This document shows, piece after piece, positions 62,385 to 64,000 of a stretch of DNA of 64,000 nucleotides; position 1 is the first letter of the stretch; every line of letters begins with the position of its first letter. The translations under genes were made by a program, and so were the position numbers. The DNA comes from Hirsutella rhossiliensis (Eukaryota > Ascomycota > Sordariomycetes > Hypocreales > Ophiocordycipitaceae), in the NCBI RefSeq assembly GCF_020360975.1, contig NW_025408679.1, positions 1,736,001 to 1,800,000 on the forward strand, in the 5' to 3' direction. The notes under the pieces were generated by a model. That model did not search any database. It was not told the origin of the DNA and saw only the letters and a program-made list of their open reading frames with translations.

Positions 62385-64000
62385 ATGCTCCCGGGTCCGG
62401 TGGGCCAGAAAACCCCAAGACGGAGGGAGCTGCAGGCCGAGGACCTAGCCAGCGTACTGCAGCACCTCGAGGAGGAGTTCGCGGCGGGCGAGAGGCTCGC
62501 AGACGAGCAGACGTGGTGCATGCCGGTGCCGCGCGCGAGGCAGGTGCGAACGGTGCAGAGGTTCTACCGGGCGTTCCACGACGCCGGCACGCTACCGGTC
62601 TTGACCTGCAAGGTATGTTACCGGAAGCGGTCAAGAGAGGAGCTAAGGGAAATGGCGTGGGAGAGGTGGCCATGGCGGAGCCCCGTCACGGAGGGCGGCC
62701 GGTCTCTATTCGCGTGCCGAAGCTGCTTCCCGAGGCCGGGCGGTGCCGGTATGCGCAGAGTGCGCGCGGTGCCTCGGGCGTGAGAGGCTTCGCCTGGCAT
62801 GCACCTCCACGGCCGGCTCGGCTGCGAGCACGCGTACCCCGACGAGCTCAGGGCCTCACGCCGGTCGAGGAGAAGCTGATCTCGCTCAACTCGTGCTACG
62901 GCTTCGTGACGAGGTATAGCATCCCCGGCGGGCAGAGGCAGAGCGTGAGGTATCCGAGGCACGTCAAGGGCCATATCACGGTATTCCCGAATGACGTGCA
63001 GGGGCTGGTGACCAAGGTGCTCCCGCACCCGCTAGTCCGGGTTATGGACGAGATCCATGTCTCGTGGCAGGGGGCCGAGAAGCCGGGGCCACGCGACCTG
63101 TCGGGCCTCCTGTCGGTAAGGCGGCGGGCGGTCGAGAGGGCGCTCGTCTGGCTTAAGGAGAACAACCCGCTCTACGGCGAGGTCGAGATCGACGTGGCGG
63201 AGATGGAGAGCTGGGGGGCGCCGCCGCACGGGGTGCCGTCGGTGGTATGCGAGCGCCTGGAGCGAAACGAGCCGTCAGCGCGGGAGAGGACGCGGACCGC
63301 GCAGGTGGTGCCGCCGACGGAGCGGGCCATGGACGACGAGGGCGCGGTCGAGATCGAGGAGATCCTCGTCATGTTAAGCCAGGGGCGGGATCCCGCGGAG
63401 AGGAGTCGCGACGTCAGGCCCACGTGCGACGACGAAGAGGACGGCGCTAGGCCCGAAGAGGGCGGGGAAGTAATCAACGAGGTGACGTCGTCCGGCATGT
63501 TCCCGCTCGACGGGCCGCCAGGGGTGGCGGACGCCGAGAAGATTCGCTTCGCCCGCGACGCCGTCGGGCCCGACGGAGCGCGCGCCCGCGCAGGCCCGAG
63601 GACGTGGGTGGGGACGGCGGCCGGAGGGCGAGCGCGGCGGCGATGGCGACAAGTACGAGCCCTATATCCAGGTACGGCGCGGCAACGAGTTCGCCGACTC
63701 GGCGGACGCCTCCTTCTTCGCCAAGACCTTCCCGACGCTATTTCCCTTTGGCGTGGGGGGGCCGAGGCTCGCCGACGAGGCCGCTACCCGTGGAAGCGAG
63801 ACTACCGGGTGGCGGGGCCGGGCTGCCGAGGCGGAGCGGGTCGCGGAGGGCCTCACGTCGACCCGGAACATGAACCTCCAAGCATGGGCCGACGTCGTGC
63901 TACGGCGCCACGGCGGCCGGTTCGCGACGCATCCCATCTTCGCCTTCCTAGTGTTTAATATGGGGGTGCGGTCTAGGAACCGCCAGGCCAGTATGCTAGG
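62385..64000 (+). pseudogene. Helitron 2 N-terminal part (runs off the window)
   Basis: Segment 62,385-62,730 reads LQHLEEEFAAGERLADEQTW and TCKVCYRKRSREELREM ... FACRSCF, a zinc-ribbon region. A shifted frame from about 62,860 gives LTPVEEKLISLNSCYGFVTR, YPRHVKGHITVFPNDVQGL and GLLSVRRRAVERALVWLKEN, the DUF6570-like region. Another shift near 63,640 gives FFAKTFPTLFPFGVGG and ADVVLRRHGGRFATHPIFAF of Helitron_like_N, still open at the window end. Rep and helicase should lie beyond 64,000. Orientation is opposite to Helitron 1 and the sequences are only distantly alike. Confidence 0.82.

Noticed and set aside
61578..62521. Long minus-strand frames of 233 and 263 codons
   Set aside because: They are in very GC-rich DNA opposite the presumed Helitron leader and show only low-complexity Ala, Pro, Arg and Ser content.
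1..64000. Strong repeat-induced point mutation (RIP) across the repeats
   Set aside because: Repeat copies keep high GC, long coding stretches and near-identity between palindrome arms; I saw no widespread CpA-to-TpA pattern by eye.

Overview
This window is a transposon-dense accessory region of a filamentous ascomycete-type fungal genome. The evidence is the transposon families: Tad-like LINE ends, Ty1/copia, Mutator-like (MULE), hAT and pogo-like DNA transposons, Helitrons with Rep plus Pif1 helicase, and a tyrosine recombinase with a GCR1-like C-terminus. The only host-type genes are of the fungal secondary-metabolism kind. I saw no rRNA, convincing tRNA, CRISPR array or bacterial operon structure. 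The species cannot be named from the sequence.

The dominant structure is a giant inverted repeat. The left arm (3,709-20,018) and right arm (20,088-32,986) are near-identical mirror copies around a 69-bp loop holding seven 9-bp repeats. From the centre outward, each arm carries a Crypton-like tyrosine recombinase gene (the two copies head to head), a short gene of unknown family, an FSH1/LovG-type serine hydrolase, LTR pieces and a pogo remnant split by a small inverted-repeat element, several MITEs, an EthD-domain gene sandwiched between two LTR-like repeats, a minisatellite between two diverged direct repeats, and a FAD-dependent aromatic-type monooxygenase. The hydrolase, EthD protein and monooxygenase look like pieces of a polyketide-type pathway. 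Their joint function is inferred, since no synthase is in the window. The left arm also contains a 3.5-kb MULE with a perfect 9-bp target duplication, and the right arm has the empty site, so the MULE arrived after the duplication. Otherwise the arms differ mostly by very short indels, so each gene is broken at different places in the two copies.

Outer regions. 1-3,708: a pogo-like transposase remnant cut by a MULE whose right end lies 7 bp from the palindrome edge. 33-36 kb: two Tad-like LINE 3' ends facing each other around a 99-bp tandem duplication. 36.2-47.8 kb: a hAT element interrupted by a solo LTR and containing a full-length copia element with identical LTRs. 47.8-51.9 kb: an LTR fragment, a second hAT, and the MULE transposase the hAT broke. 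52.4-59.5 kb: a Helitron RepHel gene interrupted by a small internally deleted copia element. 59.6-61 kb: tandem repeats and a decayed relative of the unknown gene from the palindrome. 61.8 kb to the end: the start of a second, divergently oriented Helitron.

Several target duplications are exact: GATGT (solo LTR), GAAAG (copia 1), GTTGC (copia 2), CAATTTTA (inverted-repeat element) and CACTCTGCA (MULE 2). They give a relative order of events. Almost every long gene shows frameshifts. Because these frequently fall at short runs and differ between otherwise identical copies, a share of them may be uncorrected consensus errors rather than true decay.
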